From the NCBI RefSeq assembly GCF_017916455.1, contig NZ_JAFMSY010000001.1, positions 913,977 to 977,976 of the forward strand: a DNA stretch of 64,000 nucleotides, written 5' to 3'. Below are positions 62,569 through 64,000 of the stretch, in pieces. Position numbers and translations under genes: made by a program. A model generated the notes under the pieces. It had not been told where the DNA came from. It worked only from the letters and a program-made list of their open reading frames with translations, and did not search any database. This DNA comes from Nocardioides xinjiangensis (GTDB lineage: Bacteria > Actinomycetota > Actinomycetes > Propionibacteriales > Nocardioidaceae). Every line of letters begins with the position of its first letter. Position 1 is the stretch's first letter.

Positions 62569-63096
62569 TCAGAGCTCGTCGGTCTCGGCGGCGCGCAGGC
62601 TGACGCCCACGCCGAGCTCGGCAGCCACCGAGGCCAGCTCGCGCTCCACGGCGGCGACGTCGGCGGCCGGGGGCAGGTCCACCTCGGCGACCAGCAGGTA
62701 GAGGTCGCCGGCGAGCCGGGTCGTGAGGTCGGTGATGTTGCCTCCCACGCCGGCGACGACCCCGACGACGGCGGAGACGATGCCCGGCCGGTCGCCGCCG
62801 TGGACCGAGAGGATCCACGACGTGCCCTCAGCGGCCTGCGTCTCCTCGGTGGGCACCTCACGGACCGTGACGGTGAGGCTGCCGTCGGCGGTGAGCGGCG
62901 CGAGCGCCGACTCGATCTCGGAGTCGGCGGCGTCGCCCTCGCAGACGAGCATCATGGCGAAGTGACCGCGCAGCAGCGTCATGGTGGAGTCCTCGAGGTT
63001 GAGGCCCAGCCCGGCCAGCTTGCCGGTGGTCTCGGCGATGATGCCGGGACGGTCGTGGCCGAGGACGGTGATCGCGTGGAGGGTCACCTGCCCCAT
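62569..63096 (-). CDS. Double ACT-domain protein (GcvR-like)
   Basis: The 175-residue protein from ATG 63096 consists of two ACT domains: HAITVLGHDRPGIIAETTGKLAGLGLNLEDSTM (1-80) and ILSVHGGDRPGIVSAVVGVVAGVGGNITDL (90-175). Each has the H/G-x-DRPGI loop that binds amino acids. The arrangement matches GcvR-type regulators and free-standing ACT sensor proteins. The ligand is unknown. The start overlaps the uracil glycosylase stop by 13 bp. Confidence 0.9.
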   Translation of the reverse strand: MGQVTLHAITVLGHDRPGIIAETTGKLAGLGLNLEDSTMTLLRGHFAMMLVCEGDAADSEIESALAPLTADGSLTVTVREVPTEETQAAEGTSWILSVHGGDRPGIVSAVVGVVAGVGGNITDLTTRLAGDLYLLVAEVDLPPAADVAAVERELASVAAELGVGVSLRAAETDEL

Positions 63097-63908
63097 TCTG
63101 TCAGCGCGCGCGCCCGCTCGAAGACCTCGTCCGTCATCTCGCGCGTGAGCCGCCGGGTGTAGGTGTTGTGCGGCGAGGGGTGGTAACAGCCGACCACCGT
63201 GACGCCGCCGAGCACCACCTCCGCGCCGTGGGCGAACTTCGGCCGGCGGGCCGGGGCCTCCGCGCCCGCCGCCACCAGCGAGCGGACCGCGCCGTCCCAG
63301 CCGAACGACCCGAGCGCGACGACCACGCGGACCGTCGGCAGCAGCCCGAGCTCGGCGGCGATCCACGGCGCGCAGGTGTCGCGCTCGGCCGGCGTCGGCT
63401 TGTTGTCCGGCGGTGCGCAGCGCACGGTCGCGACCATGCGCGCGCCGACGAGCCGCTGGCCGTCGCCGGCGTGCTCGCTCGTGGTCTGCGCGGCCCAGCC
63501 GGTGCGGTGCAGGCTCGCGAACAGCCAGTCGGCGCTCGGGTCGCCGGTGAAGATGCGCCCGGTGCGGTTGCCGCCGTTGGCCGCCGGCGCCAGGCCGACG
63601 ACGAGCAGCGACGGCTCGGGGTCACCCCAGCCGGGGATCGGCCGGCCCCAGTAGGGCTGGTCGGCGAACGACGCCCGCTTCTGAACCGCGACGTCCTCGC
63701 GCCAGGCCACCAGCCGCGGGCAGGCGGCGCACACGCTGACCCGGGCCTCGAGCTCCGGCAGCGTCCCGGCCTGCGCGAGGCGGCGTACGTCGTCGGCGTC
63801 GCGGGCGACCGGCGTGTCGCCCGCGCCGGGGTCGTCGGGCCAGCCCGTCCCCGGCGTGACCGGGCTGGTGAAGAGGTCGCCGGTCAGGGGATGGGGCAGG
63901 AGCGTCAT
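63084..63908 (-). CDS. Family 5 uracil-DNA glycosylase (UdgB-like)
   Basis: The 274-residue protein has [4Fe-4S] ligands C60-x2-C63, C164 and C179. The active-site block is GLAPAANGGNRTGRIFTGDPSADWL (105-129), with A-A-N at the place of the water-activating Asp, which is typical of UdgB. The second block is GCYHPSPHNTYT. Family 5 enzymes remove uracil, hypoxanthine and other deaminated bases. The high-G+C genome has high deamination load. It lies 7 bp beyond the end of the partial gene at the right edge. Confidence 0.93.
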   Translation of the reverse strand: MTLLPHPLTGDLFTSPVTPGTGWPDDPGAGDTPVARDADDVRRLAQAGTLPELEARVSVCAACPRLVAWREDVAVQKRASFADQPYWGRPIPGWGDPEPSLLVVGLAPAANGGNRTGRIFTGDPSADWLFASLHRTGWAAQTTSEHAGDGQRLVGARMVATVRCAPPDNKPTPAERDTCAPWIAAELGLLPTVRVVVALGSFGWDGAVRSLVAAGAEAPARRPKFAHGAEVVLGGVTVVGCYHPSPHNTYTRRLTREMTDEVFERARALTEWGR

Positions 63909-63915
63909 CGCCGGC

Positions 63916-64000
63916 TCACCGCGCGATGGCAGCGGCCATGCCGTGCAGGATGTCGGCCTCCGAGACCACGTGCTCGCCCACCGGCACCCGGTCGAGGATC
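63916..64000 (-). CDS. 3' end of an unidentified gene
   Basis: The last 28 codons run in from the right edge: LDRVPVGEHVVSEADILHGMAAAIAR, then TGA at 63918-63916. Codon use is typical of the genome. The fragment is too short to assign. The 7-base gap to the uracil glycosylase start suggests an operon. Confidence 0.5.
   Translation of the reverse strand, partial: ILDRVPVGEHVVSEADILHGMAAAIAR

Noticed and set aside
1..64000. CRISPR arrays, rRNA genes, insertion sequences
   Set aside because: I saw no spaced direct repeats of CRISPR type, no rRNA sequence and no transposase. The only repeats are short and are listed.

Overview
The window is high-G+C actinobacterial chromosome, most like Nocardioides or another member of the Nocardioidaceae. 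The evidence is a mycothiol pathway enzyme (Mca), a DUF222/HNH gene fragment at the left edge, many GTG and TTG starts, densely overlapping operons, and a gene neighbourhood matching mycobacterial Rv1075c-Rv1083 (GDSL esterase, cbs, metB, greA, DUF4307, mca), here split between about 8-16 kb and 57-60 kb. These assignments rest on reading the translations; no database search was possible.

Layout. 0-8.2 kb: HNH fragment, methyltransferase, a 1577-residue secreted multidomain carbohydrate-type protein, and an MMPL exporter. 8.1-16.5 kb: mca and its small membrane neighbour, DUF4307, greA, then a five-gene overlapping operon on the minus strand (metB, a 32-codon ORF, glmL-like, AI-2E family transporter, ilvA) and a secreted protein. 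16.6-20.5 kb: msrA, a secreted lysyl oxidase homologue, a decayed small gene, and an Eis-like acetyltransferase.

20.5-38 kb is an accessory island. G+C is visibly lower, strands are mixed, and most genes are unrecognised. It holds a tyrosine recombinase (26.5-27.5 kb), a frameshifted nuclease-like gene, several zinc-ribbon, membrane and secreted small proteins, and a two-gene unit at 30.5-37.6 kb. The first gene of that unit encodes a 2103-residue protein with an N-terminal PD-(D/E)xK-like nuclease, a STAND-type NTPase and a long C-terminal sensor, which is the architecture of Avs (antiviral STAND) defence proteins. It overlaps a 250-residue partner gene and is preceded by a 15-codon leader ORF whose stop overlaps its start. 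This is the best candidate for an undescribed system in the window.

38-49 kb: an HpcH/HpaI aldolase; a response regulator fused to glutaredoxin-like and thioredoxin-reductase-like domains that have both lost their cysteines, joined to a cyclic-nucleotide-domain histidine kinase; then secreted proteins (phospholipase D fold, subtilase) and a UbiB/ABC1 kinase. 49-57 kb: a MoxR-type AAA ATPase / GNAT / VWA operon, small conserved proteins, YchJ, YigZ and YihY. 56.6-60.4 kb: a cbs-lipoprotein-TSUP transporter operon and a GDSL esterase. 60.6-64 kb: Bax-inhibitor-1 protein, a tRNA with TAA anticodon but a short variable loop, peptide deformylase, a double ACT protein, a family 5 uracil-DNA glycosylase, and the 3' end of one more gene.
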